DNA from: CAZBNB01 sp964493245
GTDB taxonomy: Bacteria; Pseudomonadota; Gammaproteobacteria; Legionellales; Legionellaceae
NCBI GenBank assembly: GCA_964493245.1
Contig: CAZBNB010000001.1
Span: forward strand, 62,001 to 126,000
Direction of reading: 5' to 3'
Length of the DNA: 64,000 nt
A model generated the notes under the pieces. That model worked only from the letters and a program-made list of their open reading frames with translations. It had not been told where the DNA came from and did no database searches. Shown here in pieces: positions 52,387 through 60,955 of the stretch (the first letter of the stretch is position 1; each line of letters starts with the position of its first letter). The position numbers were made by a program, and so were the translations under genes.

Positions 52387-53748
52387 ATGAAAGTCAAAAC
52401 GCGTTTTGTCTGCCAACAATGTGCTGCTAGCTTTGCACAATGGTCTGGGCAATGCACACAATGTGGCGCATGGAATGCCATTGTAGAAGAGGGGGCTGTG
52501 GTGAGCCACCGCGGTGCGCGTGTTGGGAATTATGCTAATCAACGCTCAACGGTGACACCGATAGAAGAAGTCATATTACAACATGAAATTCGCACGGATA
52601 CCGGGCTGTCGGAATTAAACCGAGTTTTGGGCGGTGGATTGGTTGAAGGATCGGTGGTTTTAATTGGGGGAGATCCTGGGATTGGGAAATCGACGTTACT
52701 GTTACAAACGGTGGTCAATTTATCTAGGCATGAGCGTGTTTTATATGTCACTGGTGAGGAGTCGTTACAGCAAGTTGCGATGCGTGCAAAACGCTTGAGT
52801 TTACAAGCGGATGGCTTACATTTATTGGCAGAAACCCACGTTGAAACGATTATTGAACACGCTACACGAGAAAAACCGCGTGTCATGGTGATTGACTCCA
52901 TTCAAACCATGTTTACCGACAGCATCTCAGCAGCACCGGGTGGTGTAGGGCAAGTACGTGAATCTGCAGCGCAATTGGTTCGCTATGCCAAAATGACGCA
53001 CACAGCTATTTTTTTAGTTGGCCATGTTACCAAAGAGGGCGCTTTGGCTGGGCCGCGTGTTCTTGAGCATATGGTGGATTGTGTGTTGTATTTTGAAGGA
53101 CAGACGGACAGTCGTTTTCGATTAATGCGTGCAATTAAAAATCGCTTTGGTGCGGTGAATGAGCTGGGTGTGTTTGCAATGACAGACAGAGGCCTCAAAG
53201 AGGTTGCAAATCCCTCGGCGATTTTTTTATCCAAACAGCCAGAACCGATGCCAGGCAGTGCTGTCATGGTCACTTGGGAAGGCTCTCGTCCGATGCTAGT
53301 AGAAGTACAAGCGTTGGTTGATGAAGCCCATGGCCAACAGGCCAGGCGTTTGACCTCCGGTTTGGAGCATCAGCGCTTGGCCATTTTGTTGGCGGTATTG
53401 CATCGTCATGGTGGTGTTGCAACGTATGATCAAGATGTGTTTATTAATGTGGTTGGGGGTGTAAAAGTCACGGAAACGGCCAGTGATTTGGCGCTCTTAG
53501 CAGCGGTGATTTCCAGCTTGCGTAATCGCGTGATTCCAGCGGATACCATTATTTTTGGTGAAATAGGTTTAGCCGGGGAAATTCGCCCGGTACAATGTGG
53601 TCAAGAGCGTTTAAAAGAAGCACAAAAACATGGCTTTAAAACAGCCATCGTGCCCCATGCAAACGCACCAAAACAAATGATGGGCTTGGAAGTGATTGGT
53701 GTGAAGCATATTCAAGAAATGTTACGGCGCGTGATTCATGCAGAGTGA
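52387..53748 (+). CDS. radA: DNA repair protein RadA
   Basis: Branch-migration helicase-like ATPase in recombination. The protein is 453 residues: N-terminal four-Cys zinc finger CQQCAASFAQWSGQCTQC, Walker A GGDPGIGKSTLL (about 94-105), the RadA-specific KNRFGAVNELGVF, and a C-terminal Lon-like domain (FINVVGGVKVTETASDLAL). Divergent from xseB with about 148 bp between. Confidence 0.96.
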   Translation: MKVKTRFVCQQCAASFAQWSGQCTQCGAWNAIVEEGAVVSHRGARVGNYANQRSTVTPIEEVILQHEIRTDTGLSELNRVLGGGLVEGSVVLIGGDPGIGKSTLLLQTVVNLSRHERVLYVTGEESLQQVAMRAKRLSLQADGLHLLAETHVETIIEHATREKPRVMVIDSIQTMFTDSISAAPGGVGQVRESAAQLVRYAKMTHTAIFLVGHVTKEGALAGPRVLEHMVDCVLYFEGQTDSRFRLMRAIKNRFGAVNELGVFAMTDRGLKEVANPSAIFLSKQPEPMPGSAVMVTWEGSRPMLVEVQALVDEAHGQQARRLTSGLEHQRLAILLAVLHRHGGVATYDQDVFINVVGGVKVTETASDLALLAAVISSLRNRVIPADTIIFGEIGLAGEIRPVQCGQERLKEAQKHGFKTAIVPHANAPKQMMGLEVIGVKHIQEMLRRVIHAE

Positions 53749-53784
53749 CAGGATGCATCGTGCTCTTTTAAGGATGGAGGTTTT

Positions 53785-54300
53785 ATGAAAATAAAAATGC
53801 CTGATCACATTATCGATGTGATGATTCAGCCTAAAGATTTTTTTCCAGGCAACCTGCGCTTCCCTTTGTTAATCTACAAAAATGCATTTGATTCGTTGCA
53901 TGATTCGAATGAGGCATTGGCATTGCTACATCAAAATGATTGGACACAGGCTTGGATCGACAGCATTTATGATTTTCATCATTATCACAGCAATACCCAT
54001 GAGGTTTTGGTTATCATTGCGGGAGAGTGTGAAGTACAGTTTGGTGGGGACGAAGGCAATATATATGTGGTTACGCTGGGTGACGTGGTTATTTTACCAG
54101 CAGGGGTGGCGCATAAAAGCTTACGTATCAGTAAGGATTTTCAATGTATCGGCGCATATCCCTTTGATGTCGGTACCGATATGAATTGCGGTTCTCCGGA
54201 GGAGTATGCTCTTGCGATTGAAAGTCTTCAACGCGTTGGAATGCCCAAAAAAGATCCTGTTTTCGGAGATAAAGGCTTTTTATTCGACTATTGGGTATAA
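53785..54300 (+). CDS. YjlB-like cupin protein
   Basis: The protein is 171 residues and soluble. One cupin domain: motif 1 HHYHSNTHEVLVIIAGECEV (about 68-87) gives the metal-binding His residues and Glu; motif 2 is GDVVILPAGVAHKSL. The tail PKKDPVFGDKGFLFDYW is typical of the YjlB group (Bacillus). Function unknown, perhaps a small-molecule dioxygenase or isomerase. AGGATGGAGG precedes the ATG, so it is well translated; it lies 36 nt after radA. Confidence 0.82.
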   Translation: MKIKMPDHIIDVMIQPKDFFPGNLRFPLLIYKNAFDSLHDSNEALALLHQNDWTQAWIDSIYDFHHYHSNTHEVLVIIAGECEVQFGGDEGNIYVVTLGDVVILPAGVAHKSLRISKDFQCIGAYPFDVGTDMNCGSPEEYALAIESLQRVGMPKKDPVFGDKGFLFDYWV

Positions 54301-54304
54301 GCTT

Positions 54305-54468
54305 GGTTTCAAAACCAGTGCAACGTTGCACTGGCAGGACTTACGCAAAACAACGATCTCTTCGTTGGATTTTATTTTTAATTCGGTCATTAGTCATCTA
54401 AACGCCCTCATTAAAAATAAAATCCGTCTCGACCTCGTTGTGTCGCGTAAGTCCTGACTGGTTTGAAA
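54305..54468. repeat. Fold-back element C with a perfect 20-bp palindrome
   Basis: After the cupin gene. CCAGTGCAACGTTGCACTGG (54315-54334) is a perfect palindrome. Next to it CAGGACTTACGC (54335-54346) pairs with GCGTAAGTCCTG (54445-54456), and GGATTTTATTTTTAAT (54367-54382) with its exact inverse at 54410-54425. Flanking GGTTTCAAAACCAGT and ACTGGTTTGAAA repeat the theme. Looks like a MITE of about 122 bp inserted beside a palindrome. Confidence 0.78.
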
Positions 54469-54518
54469 TCACCATGGAAACAGTGGCAGTTTTTGCCTAA
54501 TTTTAGTAATATTCGCGG

Positions 54519-55640
54519 ATGAATATTTTACACGTCTACAAAACCTTTATGAACGACACCATCGGTGGTGTCGAGCAAGTAATTGCGCATATTGCTAGGA
54601 CCAATAACCAGGAAGATTTCGAGCACAGTGTTTTGTCTTTATCGAAAGATCACGCTGGGGTTGATACATCTTATTGTGGTATTCGTAATATTCGTTATCG
54701 AGAACAGTTTAATATTGCTTCTAATGCTATGTCAGTCGCCATGTTACGAGATTTCCCTCGTATGGTTGAGCAATATGATTTGATTCATTATCATTTTCCT
54801 TGGCCTTTTGCTGATTTAATGCACTTGCTTTGGCGCATCAAAAAACCATCTTTGGTGACGTATCATTCGGATGTTGTGCGTCAAAAAAATTGGCTAGCTG
54901 TTTATAAGCCTATGATGCATCGTTTTTTGAATAGTGTGGATCTTTTAGTCGCCACATCACCCAATTATTTAGAAACGAGCCCAGTGTTGCGCCGCTACCA
55001 GAATAAGACCAAAGTCATCCCATTGGGTATTAGCAAGCGCCATTATGTTACACCACCATCATCGACATTAGCGCACTGGCAGCAGCGGTTTGGCGATCGT
55101 TTTTTCTTATTTGTCGGTGTGTTGCGTTATTACAAAGGGTTACATATTTTATTACAGGCATTACACCATTCTACTTTTCCTGTGGTGATTGCTGGTTCTG
55201 GCCCATTTGAAGCAGAGTTAAAGGCATTGGCTGCGCGATTGAATTTATCAAACGTGCATTTTCTGGGCCAAGTCTCCGCAGAAGACAAAAATGCTTTGTT
55301 AAAATTATGCTCAGCAATGGTATTCCCTTCGCACTTACGCTCAGAGGCGTTTGGTATCAGTTTATTAGAAGGGGCAATGTATGGTAAGCCCATGATTTCA
55401 ACAGAAATCGGTACCGGAACCAGCTATATTAATATTCACGAAAAAACGGGTTTGGTTGTGCCACCAAATGATCCAACTGCGCTGCGTGGCGCCATGGATT
55501 TTATTTGGAACCATCCGGACACAGCGCTGCGGATGGGTGATAATGCAGCGGATCGTTATCAGTTTTTATTCACGGGCAATAAAATGGTTGCTGAATATGA
55601 AAAGCTGTATCAGAAGATCGCCATTCGGCATCGTGGTTGA
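54519..55640 (+). CDS. GT4-family glycosyltransferase
   Basis: The protein is 373 residues, a two-Rossmann GT-B retaining glycosyltransferase: N-terminal acceptor domain starting MNILHVYKTFMNDTIGGVEQ (glycine loop), YHSDVVRQKNWLA in the middle, and the C-terminal donor site HLRSEAFGISLLEGAMYGKP with the E-x7-E motif (about 278-286). Cytoplasmic face of the inner membrane; builds a polysaccharide or LPS sugar. Neighbours do not show which one. Confidence 0.9.
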   Translation: MNILHVYKTFMNDTIGGVEQVIAHIARTNNQEDFEHSVLSLSKDHAGVDTSYCGIRNIRYREQFNIASNAMSVAMLRDFPRMVEQYDLIHYHFPWPFADLMHLLWRIKKPSLVTYHSDVVRQKNWLAVYKPMMHRFLNSVDLLVATSPNYLETSPVLRRYQNKTKVIPLGISKRHYVTPPSSTLAHWQQRFGDRFFLFVGVLRYYKGLHILLQALHHSTFPVVIAGSGPFEAELKALAARLNLSNVHFLGQVSAEDKNALLKLCSAMVFPSHLRSEAFGISLLEGAMYGKPMISTEIGTGTSYINIHEKTGLVVPPNDPTALRGAMDFIWNHPDTALRMGDNAADRYQFLFTGNKMVAEYEKLYQKIAIRHRG

Positions 55641-55716
55641 TGATGAGAGCTTGCTGTCAATAAAACAAATTTTTTTAAATTATGATCATCGCACGTTAAA
55701 ACAGCTAACTCAAACC

Positions 55717-55759
55717 TGACCTGACAGTTATCGGGTTTGCAGAAGCGCCTGTCAGGTCA
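55717..55759 (+). terminator. Perfect 11-bp inverted repeat after the glycosyltransferase
   Basis: TGACCTGACAG pairs exactly with CTGTCAGGTCA over a 21-nt loop, 77 nt past the glycosyltransferase stop and just before the convergent small gene. The flank is T-poor (AAATCAGTC), so a terminator role is only likely. Confidence 0.5.
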
Positions 55760-55774
55760 AATCAGTCTTCACTA

Positions 55775-55984
55775 TTATAAAGTTTCAGCACCGTGATCAG
55801 CGGTGTCCTGAATTTGCCCTGCAGCTGCAGCAGCGTCATTCGAACCTTTAGCAGGCGCTACTTTTTTCGCTTTTCCTACATCGTTCGATTGTTCTGCATC
55901 GTAGTTGGTGTACGAAAATGCCGCAGGCGCGAATAAAGACATGACACATGTCAAAATCATAGCCACAACCGTTTGCTTTTTCAT
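55775..55984 (-). CDS. Small secreted protein, paralogue 1
   Basis: The protein is 69 residues: signal peptide MKKQTVVAMILTCVMSLF plus APAAFS, mature part about 45 residues, hydrophilic and Ala/Asp/Lys-rich (NDAAAAAGQIQDTADHG), no Cys. The signal peptide and 38 bp of upstream DNA are nearly the same as in the gene at 58096-58284, while the mature parts share little. Function unknown. Confidence 0.68.
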   Translation of the reverse strand: MKKQTVVAMILTCVMSLFAPAAFSYTNYDAEQSNDVGKAKKVAPAKGSNDAAAAAGQIQDTADHGAETL

Positions 55985-56041
55985 TTCATTCTCCCTGTAT
56001 GAACTGACTATAAGTATAGATGCTGGTTAATAAATGCGCAA
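55982..56041 (-). promoter_or_regulatory. Shared promoter/leader, copy 1
   Basis: Read on the minus strand: -35 TTGCGC (56036-56041), 17-bp spacer, -10 TATACT (56013-56018), then TATAGTCAGTTCATACAGGG and AGAATGAA before the ATG. From 55982 to 56019 (38 bp) it is identical to 58282-58319. The identical stretch covers -10, start site, leader and the GGGAG ribosome-binding site. Confidence 0.7.
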
Positions 56042-56190
56042 ATTGAATTTTATTCTTATGCCAACTTTTATTGTGATACAGAATGTGAATTTGTCATTGT
56101 GCTCCGACATATTTAATCCAATAGCCTATAAATTATTCATTTGATCTGGTATAATCCACTTATTTCTATATTTGAACAGTGGTGACTGGT

Positions 56191-58083
56191 ATGTCAATAA
56201 ATCAATCTGAGTGGTTAAACAAGCTGCGTGGTGAAGAAGCTCATACACCAGAGAGTAAAAAAACCAATGAGACCAAGGCCACTCCTGATACAGTGAGCAC
56301 ATCCAGCTCTACTAGCAACTCATCTCCTTCCTCTGTAAGAAGTGATGATGCTTCTGTAACATATAATGTTCTTTTGGGTGATCAACAGAATTTTGTGCAG
56401 GATGATATTCAGGCTGTAAGAAGACTATCGTTTGGATCGCACGGAGATATTGAGGAGGGTACTCTTCAGGCATCTGCTGCCTCATTTGTTCCTTTTGAAG
56501 TTCAAGCGGATGTTGGGCGTGATGGCACTGAGCATGGAAGAAGAGCAACCTCTGGAGCAGAATCAGATCTGCGAAACATTGTTGACCGTATTATACGAGA
56601 TGTAAAATTATGTTTGATGTCAGCTGTACCGGCACCAGATAAAACGCTAGAGCTAACCAGTATTGTAACGCCGAGTGGGTTACATCAGCTAAATCAAAAA
56701 ACCAACGCATTTGAGTTGATTTTAAATAAAGAACAATTGAGCGAAATTGGACTTGATGCGTTCTTACAAGAAGCGGAAAATCTTCCCGAAGCGAGCCAAT
56801 CACCATTTTATCCTTACCTAACTTTAGAGCAGTTAAACAAAATGGAACGCTTGGTGCGTGCGCAAGGAGGCTTTAGCGTCACCGGTTATACTTGCATTGA
56901 AGAATTTTGGCTACGGTTGGTAGCATGCGGCCATTTCCCACCATTACCGAATCATTATGCGAGACGCTTTTTGGATTATATTCATAAGCCGATTGTTCAG
57001 GATGCGGTATTGGCGACGCGGATGATGGCGCATAGTGCGATTATTTATAGATTTGTTGATGAAATTTCTTTTGCGGGCAAGCAAGGCGGTTTGGTTTCTG
57101 CATACGAGTTTACAGAAGATAATGCTTTACCATTGTTTACTTCTTTGATGGGCGTTGGGCTACTGAGCTTTATTTTTTTGAGAGCTTATCAAGATAAAGA
57201 GCAAGCTGTAAAAATAATGTCTCGCATAAATTTGATGTTATCAACTACCATTGGTTTTGCTGAAAATTGGGATAATTATGGTTCATTAGTTTTTTCAGAA
57301 AATATGTTTCTGTATATTTTGATCCCTATAGTTATAGTAGGTATGGTTAGAGGCTTCTATCGACATGAAAAAGATATCCCTCATGTACTCGATATTAAAG
57401 AGTTTACACTGATAAAATTTTTATGGTATAGCCTGGCTTATGCACTAACAGAAGGCTCACTCTGGTCTTTGGGTATGGTCTCTCCGCTGAATTGTATTTT
57501 TATTTTCAAAAATATGAATGATTCTGATAATTTAAAGGCATTTTATGAAGATCTCGATTTTATACGATACAGTGTTTCCTTTTTAACTTTGTTTGCACAG
57601 CTAGTGCGTCATCCTGCTCTACCTATTCATTATCAAGTTGTTGGGCGTTATACATCCAATATAATAACGGCTACGGGCGAAGCTTTTCTTGATAATGCTG
57701 CATTATCACTTCTTCTTGGTTTTGCATACTGTTGGATTTTTGGAAATAACCCTTCTCCTAATGATATTGGTCAATTAACAGGCTATTTTGCTTTTCAAGC
57801 CCTTTTTACTATAGCTACTTTTTTAGTTTCATTTCCAATTACGCCAGAACTACCTGAGTATAAAGTAATTCCAACAAGGAACGAAACAGTGCTGTCAAGC
57901 CTTTCTAGTAACTCAGTATCAGAAATCTCTGATCGGTTTGAGCAGCGAGATTTGGGGAAAAAAAACACTCGTCCACGCTGGTACTCTCAAAGATTTTTGA
58001 AGCATGAAACATCTACTGGAGCGGTTGTTATGGAAAAAGAAAAAAATAGCCCCCCTAGTACTATACTAAAAGGGCTTAAATAA
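56191..58083 (+). CDS. Large multi-pass membrane protein of unknown function
   Basis: The protein is 630 residues, unrecognised. The N-terminal 140 residues are disordered, Ser/Thr-rich (VSTSSSTSNSSPSSVRSDD). A soluble part follows to about 275, then roughly eight membrane segments between about 300 and 560 (LFTSLMGVGLLSFIFLRAY, MFLYILIPIVIVGMVRGFY, AALSLLLGFAYCWIFG and others), and a polar, charged tail. No transporter signature was found. A disordered soluble N-terminus with a membrane body and polar tail is seen in some translocated effectors that enter host membranes, but a bacterial membrane protein is equally possible. ATG 56191 is used; a GTG at 56179 is in frame. Flanked by the two secreted paralogues. 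Confidence 0.65.
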   Translation: MSINQSEWLNKLRGEEAHTPESKKTNETKATPDTVSTSSSTSNSSPSSVRSDDASVTYNVLLGDQQNFVQDDIQAVRRLSFGSHGDIEEGTLQASAASFVPFEVQADVGRDGTEHGRRATSGAESDLRNIVDRIIRDVKLCLMSAVPAPDKTLELTSIVTPSGLHQLNQKTNAFELILNKEQLSEIGLDAFLQEAENLPEASQSPFYPYLTLEQLNKMERLVRAQGGFSVTGYTCIEEFWLRLVACGHFPPLPNHYARRFLDYIHKPIVQDAVLATRMMAHSAIIYRFVDEISFAGKQGGLVSAYEFTEDNALPLFTSLMGVGLLSFIFLRAYQDKEQAVKIMSRINLMLSTTIGFAENWDNYGSLVFSENMFLYILIPIVIVGMVRGFYRHEKDIPHVLDIKEFTLIKFLWYSLAYALTEGSLWSLGMVSPLNCIFIFKNMNDSDNLKAFYEDLDFIRYSVSFLTLFAQLVRHPALPIHYQVVGRYTSNIITATGEAFLDNAALSLLLGFAYCWIFGNNPSPNDIGQLTGYFAFQALFTIATFLVSFPITPELPEYKVIPTRNETVLSSLSSNSVSEISDRFEQRDLGKKNTRPRWYSQRFLKHETSTGAVVMEKEKNSPPSTILKGLK

Positions 58084-58095
58084 TATTAACAAAAA

Positions 58096-58284
58096 CTATG
58101 GTTGAGCATAAGAATCAGCACTAAGATCACCATCACCATGTGATTGATGAGAAGGTTTTTTTAGACTTTCACCCGCATTCGTGCCAGCAGGCGCTTGCGG
58201 AGCATTTACTGCTGAAAACGCCGAAAACGACAACAAAGACAAGGCGCATGTCAAAATGACAGCAGCAACAGTTTGTTTTTTCAT
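58096..58284 (-). CDS. Small secreted protein, paralogue 2
   Basis: The protein is 62 residues: signal peptide MKKQTVAAVILTCALSLL plus SFSAFS, mature part of about 38 residues (AVNAPQAPAGTNAGESLKK, then a His/Gly/Asp-rich segment), no Cys. The signal peptide differs from paralogue 1 at only a few positions; the mature parts have diverged. It ends 12 nt after the convergent membrane-protein gene. Confidence 0.66.
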   Translation of the reverse strand: MKKQTVAAVILTCALSLLSFSAFSAVNAPQAPAGTNAGESLKKPSHQSHGDGDLSADSYAQP

Positions 58285-58341
58285 TTCATTCTCCCTGTAT
58301 GAACTGACTATAAGTATAGGTTTTGTTCAATAAATAATCAA
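58282..58341 (-). promoter_or_regulatory. Shared promoter/leader, copy 2
   Basis: Minus strand: -35 TTGATT (58336-58341), 17-bp spacer, -10 TATACT (58313-58318), then the same leader and ribosome-binding site as copy 1. Upstream of the 38-bp identity the sequences diverge except for an ATTTATT in both spacers. Confidence 0.7.
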
Positions 58342-58582
58342 ATTTTAGTGTTGTTTTTGTAGCGGCAATTTTACTATGTCAGTCAGCAAGACTGAAAATT
58401 GACATGCTATATCCTTTTATTGCGAATGACGGTGTGCGCCGAGGGGAAAACTTCGAACTGGGTTTTACAGATCCAAGCTATACTATACCATCAACCATAT
58501 GAGCACATGGCGCTTTTCGGAGAATCATGATGAGTGATAAAGTGATGTAATTTTGTTTATAGCTTTATATGCACAACCGCAC
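58285..58582. other. Gene-free stretch before the hybrid kinase end
   Basis: About 300 bp. Apart from promoter copy 2 it contains a TTGACA at 58399 without a convincing -10 partner, and no open frame with a ribosome-binding site. No structured RNA is recognised. Confidence 0.5.
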
Positions 58583-60955
58583 TCATTCCTCAAAATGTTG
58601 CTGCACATACTGAGATATTGCTTGGTTGGTTTTCTCAATCACGCTCATCATTTGTTGATAAAGCTTTTCAAGCAAATCGGTGTGTCCGGCTTTTTTGTAG
58701 CGCTCAAGGTATTGGCACGCGACTTTTAATTGCTCAGCACCGACATAGATAGCGCCGCCTTTGATTTTATGCGCCAGGTTTTCAATGGTATTCCAGTCTT
58801 TCTTAAGATATGCGGTTTCTAATTGTTTTGTTTCCTGAGGCAGCTCTTCATTGACCATGGCTTTCAAGATGTCTTTTAAAATACTGACATCATTGCTTAG
58901 AAAAGAGAGCGCTTTTTCACTGTCGAAGATAGCCAAGTGATTGATTAGGAAGAGTGCGTCCTCTGTCTCTGGTAGGTCGAGTCCTAGGCTATGTTTGAGA
59001 TGTGTCGCCTGAGGTTGCTTGCCATGGATTGGCTTTATTTGCAAATAATCTGTGAGGATTGTGTGCAGTGCTTGGCTTGAAAACGGTTTCGAGAAAACGG
59101 CGTTGATGCCTGCTTGTAGCGACTTTGTACTGATTTCGTCCTGTGTGGCATGGGCGGTGAGTGCAAAAATAGGAATAGGTGCTTTATTTTGGTTTGTTTC
59201 CCATTGCCTATATTGTTCTACAAAATCATTGCCTGACATTTTGGGTAATCCAATGTCGGTAATAATAAAATCAAACAAGTGTGTTTTGGCAGTATCTAAA
59301 GCCGATTCACCATCGGTGTTAGACTTATATTTTAGTCCGGCGTTAGCAACGATAGATTCCAATATTTTTAGCGCAATCGGGTTGTCTTCCACCAAGAGGC
59401 ATGTTTTGCCCTCTATTGCGGTAGAGGTTGAAGTAGATAGATTGAGCAGTGTGTTCGATGTTTGTTGAAACTCTGAATGCGATGTATCAACAGTGGGGAT
59501 AGCTGAGGTGATATCAATATAAAAAGTTGTGCCAGCACCTTCTTGGCTGTGCAGTTTTATTTCGGTATCGAGTGCTTTAGCATAAGATTGAGCGATGTGT
59601 AAGCCTACGCCATGTCCTGTGTATTTTTCTTTATAGGATGGTGAGGCACGAAAGAAGCGGTCGAATACTTTTTGTTGTTGGTCTTCAGGGATACCGATGC
59701 CTGTATCAATGACGGCAAAACGGACGGTGGCTAAGTTATTTTGTATGCTTAATAACTGTGTTTTGAGCGTGATAGAGCCTTTTTCTGTAAATTTAACCGC
59801 GTTACTAAATAGATTTAATAAAATGCGGTGAATTTTCGTTTTATCATTGATTAAACCGTTGGGAATCGAGGGATCTGCTTCTATTTTCAGGTTTAGATTT
59901 TTAACAACCATCGTTGGCTTTTCAAGCTGAATCACGTCTTCAATGCATTGGGTTAAATTGAAGGTCTCGGTAACTTTATCTTGTTCACTGACGTGGTCGG
60001 CGGACACAACATCTAGAATACTGTTTAACATCGCCAAGAGTTGTTGCCCACAGTCATGAATATCGTGCGCATATTGCTTTAATTCAGTATTTGCTTCTAG
60101 CTTTTCTAAGATATCTGAAATACCAATGACCCCGGTTAGTGGGGTGCGAATGTCGTGGCTCATGTTGGCGATGAATTCAGTTTTGGCGTGGTTGGCTGCT
60201 TCGGCTGAGATTTTAGCGGTTTCAAGTTGTTTTTCTAGTGTAACTCTATCTGTAATATCAGTTGAGATACCTAAGATTCCAACAATTTTTCCGTTTTTGT
60301 ACAAAGGCTTTTTGCTAGTGAGATAAATTTTTGTATTATTATAACCATGTATCGTATCTTCTTCTGTGACTGTTATTTCTCTTTGAATAATTGATTGGTC
60401 CGTTTTAAGCAAGTTTTTTAGTCTCTCGTCCGTCCAGTTAAATTCCTTAGCAAGATCAATATCTGATTTTCCAATAATTTCTGAAGTAGATTTGTAGCCT
60501 AATAAGGCTGCGGCGTTTTTATTACAACCTTGATAGATAAAATGATTATTTTTCCAATAAATCAATTCTGGGAAATCCTCTATCACATTGTTAAGATTAA
60601 TTTCACTGGCATTGTTTTTTTTGTTTAATTTATATCCAACAAGTAGACAACAGTCTTCATTGTCAATATGAGTTGATATTCCATCCCATCGATATAAATC
60701 ATCTATGATTAAAATTTCTTTCATCCTTTTGTTTGGCTTAGACTTCAGATACAAATTGATTTTTTCTTGAAACTCTATGGGCAATATATTTAATTTGGAA
60801 TCATTGTCTTTTAAATCAAGCCAGTTTCTAGCAATAGCATTTATGTATTTTATTTTGAATTCTGAATTTACCGTGACTACAGCGATATTTGATAAAGCTT
60901 GGACTTTACCAAACCCAGCTATTTCATTTTGAGATATCATTTTGGGAGTGGTCAT
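58583..60955 (-). CDS. Soluble PAS-PAS hybrid histidine kinase with receiver and Hpt
   Basis: The protein is 790 residues with no membrane segment, so it senses something inside the cell. Domains: PAS-like (about 13-110), PAS (124-240, ending ILGISTDITDRVTLEKQLE), H-box ANMSHDIRTPLTG (His267), HATPase with LFSNAVKF, DTGIGIPEDQQQKVF and GHGVGLHIAQ, receiver with LVEDN, TDIGLPKMSG and SKPF (about 520-640), Hpt with LAHKIKGGAIYVGA (about 715). Its start lies inside the 3' end of the polyketide synthase gene (32-bp overlap, different frame), so it is translated from the same message. No partner output regulator is visible. An ATG five codons on is possible. Confidence 0.87.
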   Translation of the reverse strand: MTTPKMISQNEIAGFGKVQALSNIAVVTVNSEFKIKYINAIARNWLDLKDNDSKLNILPIEFQEKINLYLKSKPNKRMKEILIIDDLYRWDGISTHIDNEDCCLLVGYKLNKKNNASEINLNNVIEDFPELIYWKNNHFIYQGCNKNAAALLGYKSTSEIIGKSDIDLAKEFNWTDERLKNLLKTDQSIIQREITVTEEDTIHGYNNTKIYLTSKKPLYKNGKIVGILGISTDITDRVTLEKQLETAKISAEAANHAKTEFIANMSHDIRTPLTGVIGISDILEKLEANTELKQYAHDIHDCGQQLLAMLNSILDVVSADHVSEQDKVTETFNLTQCIEDVIQLEKPTMVVKNLNLKIEADPSIPNGLINDKTKIHRILLNLFSNAVKFTEKGSITLKTQLLSIQNNLATVRFAVIDTGIGIPEDQQQKVFDRFFRASPSYKEKYTGHGVGLHIAQSYAKALDTEIKLHSQEGAGTTFYIDITSAIPTVDTSHSEFQQTSNTLLNLSTSTSTAIEGKTCLLVEDNPIALKILESIVANAGLKYKSNTDGESALDTAKTHLFDFIITDIGLPKMSGNDFVEQYRQWETNQNKAPIPIFALTAHATQDEISTKSLQAGINAVFSKPFSSQALHTILTDYLQIKPIHGKQPQATHLKHSLGLDLPETEDALFLINHLAIFDSEKALSFLSNDVSILKDILKAMVNEELPQETKQLETAYLKKDWNTIENLAHKIKGGAIYVGAEQLKVACQYLERYKKAGHTDLLEKLYQQMMSVIEKTNQAISQYVQQHFEE

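Noticed and set aside
55775..55984. Lipoprotein signal in the small secreted paralogues (Cys in the leader)
   Set aside because: The residue before Cys is Thr (ILTC), which does not fit a lipobox; an ordinary Sec signal peptide is the better reading.
59052..59468. 138-codon plus-strand open frame
   Set aside because: Lies fully antisense to the receiver part of the hybrid kinase gene, has no ribosome-binding site and no recognisable sequence.
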